A DNA stretch of 64,000 nucleotides from Arenibacter aquaticus (GCF_003957295.1 NZ_RQPJ01000021.1:542210-606209), one strand, 5' to 3'. Numbered from the stretch's first letter, positions 47,665 to 58,071 are shown. Translations and numbers: made by a program. The notes: generated by a model from the sequence alone, not told the origin.

Positions 47665-50217
47665 TTACCTGCTTTCCTTTCGCAATACTTCCAAAGGCGG
47701 ACTTTTTATTACCCCTCTGCTATTTAGGAGTCCAATTAATAAAACAAGGAGTGTTATACTAGGGAACAGTACCAAAAAAGGAAAACCAGATGGGGTAAAC
47801 GTAGTTTCAAATACGAACCAGGCAAGAAGTTGGCTGCTAACCAATGACAGTAATATGCCCGAAAGTCCACCCAATACCCCCAAATATAGATATTCCAAGG
47901 CTACTATTTTCAATATTTGTTTGGTCTTGGCCCCTATTGTCCTTAATAGTACACTTTCCTTTAATCGCTGATATTTACTGGTTCTTACCGCACCCAATAG
48001 CACAATAATTCCTGTAAGAATACTAAAAAATGCCATAAAATTAATGATCCAGGAAATTTTATTCAATAAGCCTTCAATTACCTGTAGTATCTGTCTTAAA
48101 TCCAAGATGGAAACATTGGGAAAGGCTTTAACCAATTCGCGTTGTAAGGATGCAGAATCTTCCTCGTTGGCTACCTTAGTTGTAAGAACTCTAAATTGAG
48201 GAGCTTCCTCTAAAATGCCCAATGGAAAAACAATTGAAAAATTAGGTTGCATCCTTCCCCAATCCACCGCCCTAATGCTGCCTACAACTGTGTTCAGAAT
48301 TAACCCCTGAACATTAAAGGTTAATTTGTCACCTACTTCTACCATTGCATCCCTGGCGAAATTATCACTGATAGAAATTGGAATATTCTGCTCCATATTG
48401 GCACTGGATACCCATTTGCCCGAATTCAGCTTTTCAGAGGAAATAAGGCTATCCCTATAGGTAACCCTGAATTCATGATTTAAAATCCAGTTACGGATAT
48501 TGGTGGTAGAATCCTTGCGAATAGCATTTACTTCCATTCCATTTATACTATTGACCCGCATAGTAACTATGGGGATATCACTTAAAACGGGAATGCCTTT
48601 GTCCTTAATAGTAGCGGTTATGGCATCTTTCTGCCCTGTTTGGACATCCAGAAGGATCATATTAGGACTATTGTTTTGTTCTCCTAAAGAAGACTTCGCC
48701 AACAGAAAATCTTTGGTAAAATACAGGGTACTAATTAAAAATGTACCTATGCCTATGGCGAGAACCAAAGTCAAGGTCTGATTGTTGGGTCTAAAAAGGT
48801 TTAATAAACTATGTCTCGCCCCAAAACTCCAAGAGGTAGGGAAATACTTCTTAATTAACTTCATTATTCCGGATGCCACCCCTGTAAGAATAGAAAACGT
48901 AACAATTATTCCGGCCATAAAGGAAAGTGAATACTTCCAATTCTTTAGCAATAAAAAAGAGAATAGTAGTAAGAATATAAAAATTCCTCCCATCACCAAC
49001 AAAGCCCATTTTTTAGATTTGGCCCTAGTCACTTCCTGTACCCTCAGGGCCTGTAATGGAGAGACATATAAGGTGCTTGTCAATGGGTATAGGGCAAACA
49101 AAACAGACATGAATAATCCCAGTAACAACCCCATAACAATAGCTTGCGGAGCCATATACAATTGCACATCTACAGGGAGCAGCCCTTTAAGCAGCAGGGG
49201 AAACAGCTGTTGTAACACTAGGCCAAAAACAGTACCAACAAAACCGCCCAACAAGCCAAGTGCTGCTATTTGCAGAAGAAAAATCAAAAATGTTTGTTTT
49301 TTGGTTGCCCCAAGGCATTTTAAAACGGCAACAGAACGCAATTTACCTTTAATGTAAATATTTATGGCACTGGCTATTCCTACGCACCCCAACAATAATG
49401 CTATAAAACCTACCAAGTTTAAGAATTTCCCAAAATTGTTGTACCTACGGCCCAGACTGGCACTGGTTGAAGTGTGGGTGTCCAAATCTGCACCCTCTGC
49501 ATCCAATTGTGGGTCTAAAATCTTGTCCAATTGCTTAAGGTCCGTATCGGGCTTGGCTACAAAATAAAACTCATATTCCAGCCTACTTCCCTTTTGGATC
49601 AATCCTGTTTTTTCAACAAATTGGTAGGGTATCAATACAGGAGGTGCCACGGAACTAAAAATGCCCGAACTTCCTGGTATTGAATTCAATGTTCCCGCTA
49701 TGGGAAAGGTAATGTCCCCTACTTTTATGCTATCCCCTACTTTTAGATCATATTGTACCATTACCGTGGCATCTACCAATGCGGCATCTTGCGCCTGAAA
49801 AGTAGAAGCAGCTGAAGTTGGGGTGGTTTCCAAGCTTCCATAGAACGGAAAGGGGCCATGCATTCCCCTGACCTGAACCAGTTTGGATTCGCCAGAAGAG
49901 GGAAATGCTGCCATAGAAGGAAATTTTATTTCCTTGGCATCAGCGCCTCCAAGTGAGTCCATGATTTCTTGTACCCTTGCATTAGGTGGATTTTTACTGT
50001 CCACAATAAAATCGGCACCCATTAGTGATTTGGACTGCGTATTTATATTTTTTTTCAGATTGTCACCAAATGACTGAATAGACACCACGGCCGCTATACC
50101 CATAGTTATGGAGGCCATAAAAAGCATTAATTTTCGGCTACTGGCCTTGCCGTCCCGCCAGGCCATTTTTAACAGCCATTGAAATCCTGTCTGGAAAGGG
50201 AGTTCTTTATTTATCAC
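47665..50217 (-). CDS. FtsX-type ABC transporter permease (YbbP-like)
   Basis: The 850-residue membrane protein has an N-terminal helix (about 28-48), a MacB-like periplasmic region and two FtsX domains with about ten helices in all (LVGFIALLLGCVGIASAINI; FMAFFSILTGIIVLLGAV). It overlaps the ATPase gene by 4 nt (ATGA), so they are translated together. The pair matches YbbA-YbbP, a putative exporter or lipoprotein/lipid mover often found beside tesA, which is indeed the divergent neighbour here. Confidence 0.92.
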   Translation of the reverse strand: MINKELPFQTGFQWLLKMAWRDGKASSRKLMLFMASITMGIAAVVSIQSFGDNLKKNINTQSKSLMGADFIVDSKNPPNARVQEIMDSLGGADAKEIKFPSMAAFPSSGESKLVQVRGMHGPFPFYGSLETTPTSAASTFQAQDAALVDATVMVQYDLKVGDSIKVGDITFPIAGTLNSIPGSSGIFSSVAPPVLIPYQFVEKTGLIQKGSRLEYEFYFVAKPDTDLKQLDKILDPQLDAEGADLDTHTSTSASLGRRYNNFGKFLNLVGFIALLLGCVGIASAINIYIKGKLRSVAVLKCLGATKKQTFLIFLLQIAALGLLGGFVGTVFGLVLQQLFPLLLKGLLPVDVQLYMAPQAIVMGLLLGLFMSVLFALYPLTSTLYVSPLQALRVQEVTRAKSKKWALLVMGGIFIFLLLFSFLLLKNWKYSLSFMAGIIVTFSILTGVASGIMKLIKKYFPTSWSFGARHSLLNLFRPNNQTLTLVLAIGIGTFLISTLYFTKDFLLAKSSLGEQNNSPNMILLDVQTGQKDAITATIKDKGIPVLSDIPIVTMRVNSINGMEVNAIRKDSTTNIRNWILNHEFRVTYRDSLISSEKLNSGKWVSSANMEQNIPISISDNFARDAMVEVGDKLTFNVQGLILNTVVGSIRAVDWGRMQPNFSIVFPLGILEEAPQFRVLTTKVANEEDSASLQRELVKAFPNVSILDLRQILQVIEGLLNKISWIINFMAFFSILTGIIVLLGAVRTSKYQRLKESVLLRTIGAKTKQILKIVALEYLYLGVLGGLSGILLSLVSSQLLAWFVFETTFTPSGFPFLVLFPSITLLVLLIGLLNSRGVIKSPPLEVLRKESR

Positions 50218-50903
50218 AGTACGGCCGTTTTTTGATTGGCAATAATCCTACCACCTTTTAAGCTTAAAATATGCTGGGTCATTTCTGCCAGCTCCAAGTC
50301 GTGGGTTACAATGATCAATGTTGTTCCGGCATCGGCATTTAACTGAAAAAGCAATTGAATTACTTTCTCTCCTGTTTCTGCGTCCAAATTACCGGTAGGC
50401 TCGTCGGCAAAAAGAACGGAAGGATTATTGCAAAAAGCCCTGGCCAATGCTACTCGTTGTTGTTCTCCCCCGGATAGTTGGGACGGGTAATGGTGTATGC
50501 GATCTCCCAACTCTACCTTGACCAAGAGTTCCATTGCTTTATTCATGGCGTTTTTATCGCCCTGTAATTCCAATGGAATGGCTACGTTTTCCAAAGCGGT
50601 AAGGGTAGGCAATAGCTGAAAGTCTTGAAATACAAAACCTATATTTTTATTTCTTAATACAGCCCTTTCATCTTCATTTAGACTACCAATCTCCGTACCA
50701 CACAATGATACCGTTCCGGAATCTGGCTGATCCAAACCAGCACATAATCCCAATAAGGTGGTTTTTCCACTACCGGAAGGCCCAACAATGGAAAAAGTGG
50801 CCCCTTCTTCTACAGCAAAAGAAATATCTTCCAATACGGTGAGCTTTTTAGATCCATTGGTATAGACCTTCCCTAAATTATGAACGTTTAATATCTTTGC
50901 CAT
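50214..50903 (-). CDS. ABC transporter ATP-binding protein (YbbA/LolD-like)
   Basis: The 229-residue ATPase has Walker A (GPSGSGKTT), signature [14 protein letters not shown], Walker B ([12 protein letters not shown]) and switch His ([12 protein letters not shown]). The DEPTGNLD form is typical of the MacB/LolD/YbbA group. It overlaps its permease gene by 4 nt and is divergent from the TesA-like gene. Confidence 0.95.
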   Translation of the reverse strand: MAKILNVHNLGKVYTNGSKKLTVLEDISFAVEEGATFSIVGPSGSGKTTLLGLCAGLDQPDSGTVSLCGTEIGSLNEDERAVLRNKNIGFVFQDFQLLPTLTALENVAIPLELQGDKNAMNKAMELLVKVELGDRIHHYPSQLSGGEQQRVALARAFCNNPSVLFADEPTGNLDAETGEKVIQLLFQLNADAGTTLIIVTHDLELAEMTQHILSLKGGRIIANQKTAVL

Positions 50904-50974
50904 AAATTTATAAATTGAAACTTTTCACAAAAGATCAAAATAAGGAAATCATTTTGATTTTAAACCAATATCAC

Positions 50975-51661
50975 ATGCGAACCCTGTTAAACTTTTGCTA
51001 TTTATTTTTGATCTTATGCGCATCCTGCGGCAATTTGTCCAATAAGAAGGTAGATGCGGATGAAAAGAAAGTTAATGGCAGTACAAAGAAAGAGCAACTA
51101 ACCACCCCTAAAAAGGTAATCATGTTCTTTGGCAATAGCCTAACTGCGGGAATGGGGCTCGACCCCAATGAAGCCTTCCCAGCATTGATACAGCAAAAAA
51201 TAGATTCTATGGGTTTGGCCTATGAAGTTGTAAATGCAGGCCTTAGTGGAGAGACTACTGCAAGTGGCAAGAATAGGGTTGATTGGGTGTTAAACGAAAA
51301 TGTGGATCTCTTTGTTTTGGAATTGGGGGCCAATGATGGGTTACGGGGTATTCCTCTTGAGGAAACAAGAAGAAACTTACAGGATATAATAGATGTAGTT
51401 AAGCAAAAAAGGCCCAATGCAGCCATTGTTCTGGCTGGAATGCAGATTCCGCCCAATATGGGAAAAGAATACACAACAACATTTAGGGAGATATTTCCAT
51501 CATTGGCCCAGAAGAATAAAATAGGTCTGATCCCCTTTTTACTTGAGGATGTTGCTGGAAATCCAGAATTAAACCAAGCAGACGGTATTCACCCTACTGC
51601 CGAAGGTCAGAAAATTATAGCCGATAATATCTGGCCGATTATCCTTAAGGCCATAAAATAG
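50975..51661 (+). CDS. tesA: TesA-like SGNH hydrolase lipoprotein (arylesterase/lysophospholipase)
   Basis: I choose the ATG at 50975 (228 residues), which gives a lipoprotein signal with lipobox LCASC; an upstream TTG at 50915 adds 20 residues before it. The SGNH blocks are FFGNSLTAG (block I, with Asn where GDSL proteins have Asp), GLSGETT (Gly), LELGANDGLRG (Asn) and DGIHPTAEG (Asp/His). It would hydrolyse esters or thioesters at the periplasmic or outer-membrane face. Its divergence from a YbbA-YbbP-like pair is a known arrangement in many bacteria. Confidence 0.92.
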   Translation: MRTLLNFCYLFLILCASCGNLSNKKVDADEKKVNGSTKKEQLTTPKKVIMFFGNSLTAGMGLDPNEAFPALIQQKIDSMGLAYEVVNAGLSGETTASGKNRVDWVLNENVDLFVLELGANDGLRGIPLEETRRNLQDIIDVVKQKRPNAAIVLAGMQIPPNMGKEYTTTFREIFPSLAQKNKIGLIPFLLEDVAGNPELNQADGIHPTAEGQKIIADNIWPIILKAIK

Positions 51662-51910
51662 TCTTCTGGTAAAGGGCTTCTTTTTTACAATTACCCCTAT
51701 AAGTTAATCCCCAAAAAAGCTATAACTTTACCTAACTAAACCATACCGTTAATGCCCTATTTTTATTGGGATGGAATTTTAGCGGGCATGTGTTGGTGGT
51801 TGGTATCAATACAGGTTTAGGTGTCTTGTTTGTCTTTGGTCTTTAGTTTGGAGTGCAAGTCCTGGAGAAATCAATTACATTTGGCAATCATTTAAGAAGC
51901 AGTAGCATTA

Positions 51911-52654
51911 ATGTTCAGACATCAAGGAAAAAACAGAACAGCCAAACACAATCTTAGAATTGCTACCCTTTTGTCATTTGTTGCTGGTATGGTTAACGTT
52001 ACAGGGTTCTTATCCCTACAAAAACTTACGACCAATGTGACAGGCCATTTTGCTTTTTTTATTGATGAAATATTTAAATGGGAACTTTGGGGTGGTAGTG
52101 TTTATTTGGTTTATATACTTTCCTTTCTTTTGGGGTCTTTTATTTCCAGTGTATTAATTGAACTGACCTATAGAGGCAAAAAGTTCAATATATATGTATT
52201 GCCTGCTACCTTGGAAATAGGAACACTTTTGCTCATTGCGGTATTGGCCGATATTATATGGTTGGCCTCCCCTAATTTAATCGCTTGTTTACTGTTGTTT
52301 GCAATGGGGGTACAAAACTCCTTTGTTACCAATATATCGAAGGCCGTTGTTCGGACCACACACTTAACCGGGCTTTTTACCGATTTGGGAATTGAATTGT
52401 CACAATTAATGTTTCCGAAAAAGTATTTGGATAGGAAGAATATAGTTTCCACCATAAAACTGCGGTTATATATTATTTGTTTTTTCTTTTTGGGCGGGAT
52501 TTCTGGAGGATTTCTGTATTCCCAAATAAAATTCAGGGGCCTTATTGTAGCAGCATTACTTTTGGTTTTAGGGTTGGTTTATGATCATATAAAATTTAAG
52601 GTTCTTTTGGCCAGAAGAAAGTATGCCTATAAAAAGACATTTGGAAAACCATGA
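51911..52654 (+). CDS. DUF1275 (YoaK) family membrane protein
   Basis: The 247-residue protein has about six membrane helices and the DUF1275 start (IATLLSFVAGMVNVTGFLSL, then TTNVTGHFAF) and the later motif AMGVQNSFVTNISKAVVRTT with HLTGLFTDLG. The family is widespread with no proven function; transport is assumed. The 249-nt gap upstream shows nothing clear. Confidence 0.93.
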   Translation: MFRHQGKNRTAKHNLRIATLLSFVAGMVNVTGFLSLQKLTTNVTGHFAFFIDEIFKWELWGGSVYLVYILSFLLGSFISSVLIELTYRGKKFNIYVLPATLEIGTLLLIAVLADIIWLASPNLIACLLLFAMGVQNSFVTNISKAVVRTTHLTGLFTDLGIELSQLMFPKKYLDRKNIVSTIKLRLYIICFFFLGGISGGFLYSQIKFRGLIVAALLLVLGLVYDHIKFKVLLARRKYAYKKTFGKP

Positions 52655-52693
52655 AGAGGTAATGGGAAATAAATAACAAGACTACCCTTATTT

Positions 52694-52724
52694 TTGGAGC
52701 TTAGGCAAAACGAGCTTATTTTCG
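52694..52724 (+). promoter_or_regulatory. Promoter for the S15 peptidase gene
   Basis: TTG (52694-52696) is followed after 20 nt by TATTTTCG (52717-52724), one mismatch from the Bacteroidetes -7 element TAnnTTTG, giving a leader of about 40-45 nt to the ATG at 52774. Confidence 0.4.
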
Positions 52725-52773
52725 CTAATTGCAGCCTATAACAAGGCTTTAGCACATTAATTAATATACATTT

Positions 52774-54621
52774 ATGAAAAAGAACAACATTGCAATTTTA
52801 ATTTTTTTATTTGGTTTCCTATCACTTGTAAGTGCTCAGAAAAAGGGAGCTGTATTGGAAGCAAAATCCGTTCCTATTTTTAAGGATGGTGAGGCCCAGG
52901 TGGTACCTGGGTTTAATGATGAAACCAAATGGATACGTCACGATCTTTGGGTTGAAACCGAATTTGACACCGACGGTGATGGGAAAAAGGACAGAATGCA
53001 CGTGTCTGTTACTAGGCCGCAACAAACGGAAACAGAAGGTCTTAAATTACCTGTTATTTATATAAGTAGCCCCTATTTTGCGGGGGTTGCACCCAACTTG
53101 CAAGATATTTTTTGGGATGTGAGACATGAATTGGGAGCTACTCCCAAAAAGCGTCTGCACCCTGTTGTAACACGAATTGGAGAAAGACCTATTATCTCCA
53201 ATTCACATATTCAAAAATGGGTTCCTAGAGGGTATATAGTGGTGCACTCCTCTTCCCCTGGGACGGGACTATCACAAGGGTCACCTACTGTGGGGGGAGA
53301 CAATGAATCCTTGGCGCCAAAAGCGGTTATTGACTGGTTGTGCGGTCGTGGAAAGGGCTATACAGAGCCTTATGGTAACAAAAAGGTGAAGGCGTATTGG
53401 TCTACGGGTAAAGTTGGTATGACAGGAACCTCTTATAATGGGACCATTCCTTTGGCAGCAGCTACAACGGGAGTAAAAGGCTTGGAGGCCATTATCCCCA
53501 TCGCTCCCAATACTTCCTACTATCACTACTACCGGTCCAATGGTCTGGTACGTTCACCAGGGGGGTACTTGGGAGAAGATATAGATGTATTGTACGACTT
53601 TATACATAGTGGGGATGAATCCAAACGAGCCTACAGTGATAAGGTGGTTAGGGATACCGAGATGAAAAACGGTATGGATAGGATAACCGGAGATTATAAC
53701 GATTTTTGGAAGGGAAGGGATTATTTACATGATATGAAGCCTATGAAGGCTGCCTTATTGATGGCACACGGATTTAATGATTGGAATGTGATGCCAGAGC
53801 ATAGTTATAGGATCTATAAAGCAGCCAAGGACAAAGGGCTGCCAACCCAGATTTACTACCATCAGAACGGGCATGGTGGAGAACCACCACTAAAGATGAT
53901 GAACAGATGGTTTAGTAGGTATCTTCACGGTATCCAAAATGGTGTTGAAGAGGACCCGAAGTCGTGGATAGTGCGGGAAAATGACGATAAAAAAAATCCA
54001 ACCCCCTATGAGGACTACCCAAACCCAGAAGCCTCAGCGGTTACTTTTTATCTACAACAAGGAGCTCCTGAAAAAGGTGCTATAAGTGTTGAAAAGAAAA
54101 TAGGTCAAGGAGTTGAAACTCTAGTGGATAATTTTTCATTTTCCGGGGCAACCTTGGCAAAGGCCGAAAATACGAATCATCGCTTACTTTATGTTTCGCC
54201 TAAGCTTACAGAGGATATTCATCTCTCTGGGACTCCAAAAATAAGTATTTCATTATCTAGTAGTAAGGCTGCTGCCAATTTATCGGTATGGTTAGTTTCC
54301 CTGCCTTGGGATGACAGTAAAAATGCAAAGATTACCAACAATATTATTACAAGGGGCTGGGCCGATCCGCAGAACCATAGCTCAATTACCAAGGGAGAAC
54401 CCTTGGTTCCTGGTAAATTCTATAAGGTATCATTTGATTTAATACCAGATGATCAAATCATACCTAAAGGGCAACAGATAGGTCTCATGATTTTTTCTAC
54501 CGATAGGGAATTTACATTATGGCCAGAACCAGGGACTGAATTGACCGTGGACCTTGATGCCACTACCCTAACTTTACCTATAGTTGGTGGAGTGGAGGCT
54601 TTTAAAAAAGCTTCTGAATAG
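52774..54621 (+). CDS. Secreted S15/CocE-type Xaa-Pro dipeptidyl-peptidase
   Basis: The 615-residue protein has a signal peptide (ends LVSAQ) and a peptidase S15 fold: nucleophile Ser in TGTSYNGT near 210, Asp in HGFNDWNV and His in HQNGHGG, then a C-terminal jelly-roll-like X-Pro domain (about 420-610). Known relatives remove Xaa-Pro dipeptides or hydrolyse acyl esters such as cocaine. The length and motifs fit an Xaa-Pro dipeptidyl-peptidase, but the substrate needs proof. It converges on carB with a shared terminator. Confidence 0.92.
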   Translation: MKKNNIAILIFLFGFLSLVSAQKKGAVLEAKSVPIFKDGEAQVVPGFNDETKWIRHDLWVETEFDTDGDGKKDRMHVSVTRPQQTETEGLKLPVIYISSPYFAGVAPNLQDIFWDVRHELGATPKKRLHPVVTRIGERPIISNSHIQKWVPRGYIVVHSSSPGTGLSQGSPTVGGDNESLAPKAVIDWLCGRGKGYTEPYGNKKVKAYWSTGKVGMTGTSYNGTIPLAAATTGVKGLEAIIPIAPNTSYYHYYRSNGLVRSPGGYLGEDIDVLYDFIHSGDESKRAYSDKVVRDTEMKNGMDRITGDYNDFWKGRDYLHDMKPMKAALLMAHGFNDWNVMPEHSYRIYKAAKDKGLPTQIYYHQNGHGGEPPLKMMNRWFSRYLHGIQNGVEEDPKSWIVRENDDKKNPTPYEDYPNPEASAVTFYLQQGAPEKGAISVEKKIGQGVETLVDNFSFSGATLAKAENTNHRLLYVSPKLTEDIHLSGTPKISISLSSSKAAANLSVWLVSLPWDDSKNAKITNNIITRGWADPQNHSSITKGEPLVPGKFYKVSFDLIPDDQIIPKGQQIGLMIFSTDREFTLWPEPGTELTVDLDATTLTLPIVGGVEAFKKASE

Positions 54622-54698
54622 ATATTGATAGAATGGCATTTTGGATAAACTGTTGGTCCAGTTAATTTGATAGAAAAATCCAAACCTTCATAAAAAGA

Positions 54699-54738
54699 AA
54701 ACTCCTTTTTCCAGTTTAATTACCGGAAAAAGGAGTTT
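54699..54738. terminator. Bidirectional terminator between the S15 peptidase gene and carB
   Basis: AAACTCCTTTTTCC (54699-54712) and GGAAAAAGGAGTTT (54725-54738) form a perfect 14-bp stem with a 12-nt loop between convergent genes. It can end transcription from both sides, though neither tail is a long pure U-run. Confidence 0.8.
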
Positions 54739-54784
54739 CTGTTATTAGGGGAAAAACCCCAAAAACCTTTGCAAATAAAGTGAT

Positions 54785-57637
54785 CTACTTGCTCAAATAC
54801 ATTTTTCGTCTAGAATATAAGTTGTAAAACTCATCGTCTTTTAAGCTGTCCACAAACAAAATACTCTCACCTGTACTCTTCATTTCAGGTCCTAAATTCT
54901 TATTTACATTAGGGAATTTATTAAATGAGAATACCGGTTGTTTTATAGCGTACCCTTCCAGTTTAGGATTAAAATTAAAATCTTTAACCTTTTTAGCTCC
55001 CAGCATTACTTTGGTAGCATAATTTACATAAGGTTCTTTATAAGCCTTTGCTATAAAAGGTACTGTTCTGGAAGCTCTAGGGTTGGCTTCTATGATATAA
55101 ACAATATCATCTTTTATTGCGAATTGAATGTTGATTAGCCCGACAGTGTTTAATGCCAAGGCAATTTTTTTGGTATGGTCCTTAATTTGTTGCATTACAA
55201 ATTCACCAAGGTTAAATGGTGGCAAGGTTGCATTGGAGTCCCCTGAATGGATACCACAAGGTTCTATATGCTCCATTATACCTATAATATAAACATCCTC
55301 CCCATCGCAAATTGCATCCGCTTCCGCCTCTATGGCTCCGTCCAAATAGTGATCTAAAAGCAATTTGTTATTGGGTATCTTACGCAGTAGGTCTACTACA
55401 TGCGATTCCAACTCTTCTTTGTTGATCACAATTTTCATTCCCTGTCCTCCCAAAACGTAGGATGGTCTTACCAATAAAGGGAAGTCCAGTTCATCTGCAA
55501 GTGAAAGGGCTTCATCTGCCGTTTCGGCAACACCAAATCTTGGGAATGGAATGTTGTTCTCTGCCAATAGATTGGAAAAGCTTCCACGGTCTTCGGCCAG
55601 ATCCAGTGCACTAAAACTGGTCCCAAGAATCTTGATACCGTATTTTTCCAGTTTTTCTGCCAGCTTAAGAGCTGTTTGCCCTCCTAGCTGTACTATTACT
55701 CCTTCTGGTTTCTCATGTCTAATAATATCGTAGATATGCTCCCAGAATACTGGTTCAAAATAGAGTTTGTCCGAGATATCAAAATCGGTTGAAACTGTTT
55801 CCGGATTACAATTGATCATAATTGTCTCATAACCACATTCAGAAGCGGCCAATACACCGTGCACACAGCAATAATCAAATTCTATTCCCTGACCTATACG
55901 ATTAGGTCCGGAGCCCAAGACTACAATTTTTTTCTTATCGGTAACAACACTATCGTTCTCAACAAATTTATTTCCATCCGGAGTTTCTATTTCTGCTTCA
56001 AAGGTAGAGTAATAATAAGGAGTCATGGCCTTAAATTCGGCCGCACAGGTATCAACCAATTTGTAGATCCTATTAATGTTCAGGGCTACACGTTTATTGT
56101 ACACCTCGCTTTCATAACAATCTACCATGTGGGCAATTTGTCTATCGGCAAACCCCTTTTGCTTAGCCTCTAATAGTAAATCTTTGGTAAGCGATTCTAT
56201 ATTGTAGTTAGAAATTTCTTTTTCCAGTTGGTATAGTTCTTCATATTGCTTTAGGAACCACATGTCAATTTTTGTGATTTCATGGATCCTGCTGAGTGGA
56301 ATACCCAATTGTATGGCGTCATAGATTACAAAAACCCTATCCCAACTAGGTATGGTAAGTTTGCTGATTATTTCATCATAATTGGTATACCCCTTGCCAT
56401 CGGCACCTAGGCCATTCCTCTTTATTTCCAAGGATTGTGTGGCCTTGTGCAGTGCTTCCTGAAAAGATCTACCTATACCCATAACTTCCCCTACAGACTT
56501 CATTTGTAGTCCCAAGGTTCTGTCCGAGCCTTCAAATTTATCAAAATTCCAACGTGGTATCTTAACAATCACATAATCCAAGGTAGGCTCAAACAAGGCG
56601 GATGTAGATTTGGTAATTTGGTTGCCCAACTCATCCAAATTATATCCAATTGCCAACTTTGCAGCAATTTTGGCGATAGGGTATCCTGTTGCTTTGGATG
56701 CCAAAGCCGATGATCTAGAAACCCTAGGGTTAATTTCTATGGCAATTATATCTTCTTTTTCATCTGGACTAACCGCAAATTGAACGTTACAACCTCCCGC
56801 GAAATCACCAATGCTACGCATCATTTTAATGGCCATGTCCCGCATCTTCTGGAACGTTTTATCAGATAAGGTCATGGCGGGGGCTACGGTAATGGAGTCC
56901 CCGGTATGTATTCCCATGGGATCCATGTTTTCTATGGTACAAATAATGACCACATTGTCATTTTTGTCCCTAAGCAATTCCAATTCGTACTCTTTCCACC
57001 CCATTAAGGCCTTATCAATCATCACCTCATGAATTGGGGATATTTCCAAGCCGTGACTAAGGAGTTCGTCAAAATCCTCAGGTTTGTATACTATAGAGGC
57101 TCCTGCTCCACCAAGGGTATAGGAAGCTCTAATAACCAGTGGAAAACCAAATTCCTGGGCAATTTCCTTACCTTTTAAAAATGACGTTGCAGTAGCCTGT
57201 GGCGCCATACCAACACCTATTTTAAGCATTAGTTCACGGAATTTTTCCCGATCTTCGGTGATGTTGATAGCATCTATATCAACACCAATAATTTGTACGT
57301 TATAATCTTCCCAGATTCCCTTGGTGTCTGCTTCTATACACAAGTTTAGAGCTGTTTGGCCACCCATAGTTGGTAAAACCGCATCAATATTGGGATGAAT
57401 TTCCAATATCTCTATCAGGGATTTTGTGGTCAAAGGTTTTAAATACACATGATCCGCCATAGTAGGGTCGGTCATGATGGTGGCAGGATTACTATTGATA
57501 AGAATTGTTTCTATACCATCTTCTCTCAATGACCGTAAGGCTTGTGTACCAGAATAATCGAACTCACAGGCCTGACCAATTACAATAGGACCAGAACCAA
57601 TAATTAAAATAGAATTTAAATCTTTTCTTTTGGGCAT
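54785..57637 (-). CDS. carB: Carbamoyl-phosphate synthase large subunit
   Basis: The 950-residue enzyme makes carbamoyl phosphate for arginine and pyrimidines. It has two ATP-grasp halves, each with its own pre-ATP-grasp start (ILIIGSGPIVIGQACEFDYS near 10 and VVLGSGPNRIGQGIEFDYCC near 560). E. coli CarB is about 1073 residues; this one ends at the second synthase half and lacks the C-terminal MGS-like allosteric domain. That short form is, as far as I recall, usual in Bacteroidetes, so it is not a truncation. It follows rpmH after 102 nt but beyond a terminator. Confidence 0.96.
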   Translation of the reverse strand: MPKRKDLNSILIIGSGPIVIGQACEFDYSGTQALRSLREDGIETILINSNPATIMTDPTMADHVYLKPLTTKSLIEILEIHPNIDAVLPTMGGQTALNLCIEADTKGIWEDYNVQIIGVDIDAINITEDREKFRELMLKIGVGMAPQATATSFLKGKEIAQEFGFPLVIRASYTLGGAGASIVYKPEDFDELLSHGLEISPIHEVMIDKALMGWKEYELELLRDKNDNVVIICTIENMDPMGIHTGDSITVAPAMTLSDKTFQKMRDMAIKMMRSIGDFAGGCNVQFAVSPDEKEDIIAIEINPRVSRSSALASKATGYPIAKIAAKLAIGYNLDELGNQITKSTSALFEPTLDYVIVKIPRWNFDKFEGSDRTLGLQMKSVGEVMGIGRSFQEALHKATQSLEIKRNGLGADGKGYTNYDEIISKLTIPSWDRVFVIYDAIQLGIPLSRIHEITKIDMWFLKQYEELYQLEKEISNYNIESLTKDLLLEAKQKGFADRQIAHMVDCYESEVYNKRVALNINRIYKLVDTCAAEFKAMTPYYYSTFEAEIETPDGNKFVENDSVVTDKKKIVVLGSGPNRIGQGIEFDYCCVHGVLAASECGYETIMINCNPETVSTDFDISDKLYFEPVFWEHIYDIIRHEKPEGVIVQLGGQTALKLAEKLEKYGIKILGTSFSALDLAEDRGSFSNLLAENNIPFPRFGVAETADEALSLADELDFPLLVRPSYVLGGQGMKIVINKEELESHVVDLLRKIPNNKLLLDHYLDGAIEAEADAICDGEDVYIIGIMEHIEPCGIHSGDSNATLPPFNLGEFVMQQIKDHTKKIALALNTVGLINIQFAIKDDIVYIIEANPRASRTVPFIAKAYKEPYVNYATKVMLGAKKVKDFNFNPKLEGYAIKQPVFSFNKFPNVNKNLGPEMKSTGESILFVDSLKDDEFYNLYSRRKMYLSK

Positions 57638-57683
57638 GTTACTTAAAATTTACAATATAAAAAAAAGGGAATTGGGCAAAAAA

Positions 57684-57713
57684 AAGGTGCTACTCTGGAA
57701 AAAGTAACACCTT
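57684..57713 (-). terminator. Rho-independent terminator of rpmH
   Basis: On the minus strand AAGGTGTTACT pairs with AGTAGCACCTT (one G-U pair) around an 8-nt loop and is followed by a run of U. It lies 27 nt past the rpmH stop. Confidence 0.8.
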
Positions 57714-57739
57714 GTTATTTTAAAAAAACAATATAATCA

Positions 57740-57901
57740 TTATTTTTTGTGCTTCAGTTCAGAAGATACAGTTAATTTCTTTCTTCCTTTAGCTCTTCTT
57801 CGAGCTAGAACCTTTCTTCCATTGACAGAAGCCATACGTTCTCTAAAACCATGTTTGTTTTTTCTCTTCCTTTTTGATGGTTGAAATGTTCTTTTGCTCA
57901 T
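57740..57901 (-). CDS. rpmH: 50S ribosomal protein L34
   Basis: This 53-residue gene reads [20 protein letters not shown], then [20 protein letters not shown] and [13 protein letters not shown]. It is the highly basic L34, with the expected RTFQPS start and RRRAKGRK core. It has its own strong promoter and terminator. Unlike in many bacteria, I see no rnpA or dnaA next to it. Confidence 0.97.
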   Translation of the reverse strand: MSKRTFQPSKRKRKNKHGFRERMASVNGRKVLARRRAKGRKKLTVSSELKHKK

Positions 57902-57983
57902 CGTAGCGTATTTTTATAGTCAGCTTATATTTCTTTTGTTACTTTTTTTGAATTTTGCTTTAATCCAGAGCAAAATCCGGGTG

Positions 57984-58013
57984 CAAATATACAAAGAGTT
58001 TTTGCATTGACAA
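57984..58013 (-). promoter_or_regulatory. Strong Bacteroidetes promoter for rpmH
   Basis: The minus strand has TTG at 58013-58011 and TATATTTG at 57991-57984 with a 19-nt spacer, an exact match to the Bacteroidetes -33/-7 promoter. The leader to the rpmH ATG is about 75-80 nt. Confidence 0.75.
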
Positions 58014-58071
58014 GTCTAATTAAAAAAATATTTTTTTATGACTGCCAGCCTTTAGGCCAATAGGATTTTAT

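Noticed and set aside
48782..49357. Long open frame (191 codons) on the plus strand opposite the FtsX-type permease gene
   Set aside because: It lies wholly antisense to a well-supported gene and its translation has no family features; similar shadows occur opposite the narK and LuxR-regulator genes.
54785..57637. CarB looks about 120 residues short against E. coli
   Set aside because: Both ATP-grasp halves are intact; only the MGS-like allosteric domain is missing, which I recall as the usual form in Bacteroidetes and not a truncation.
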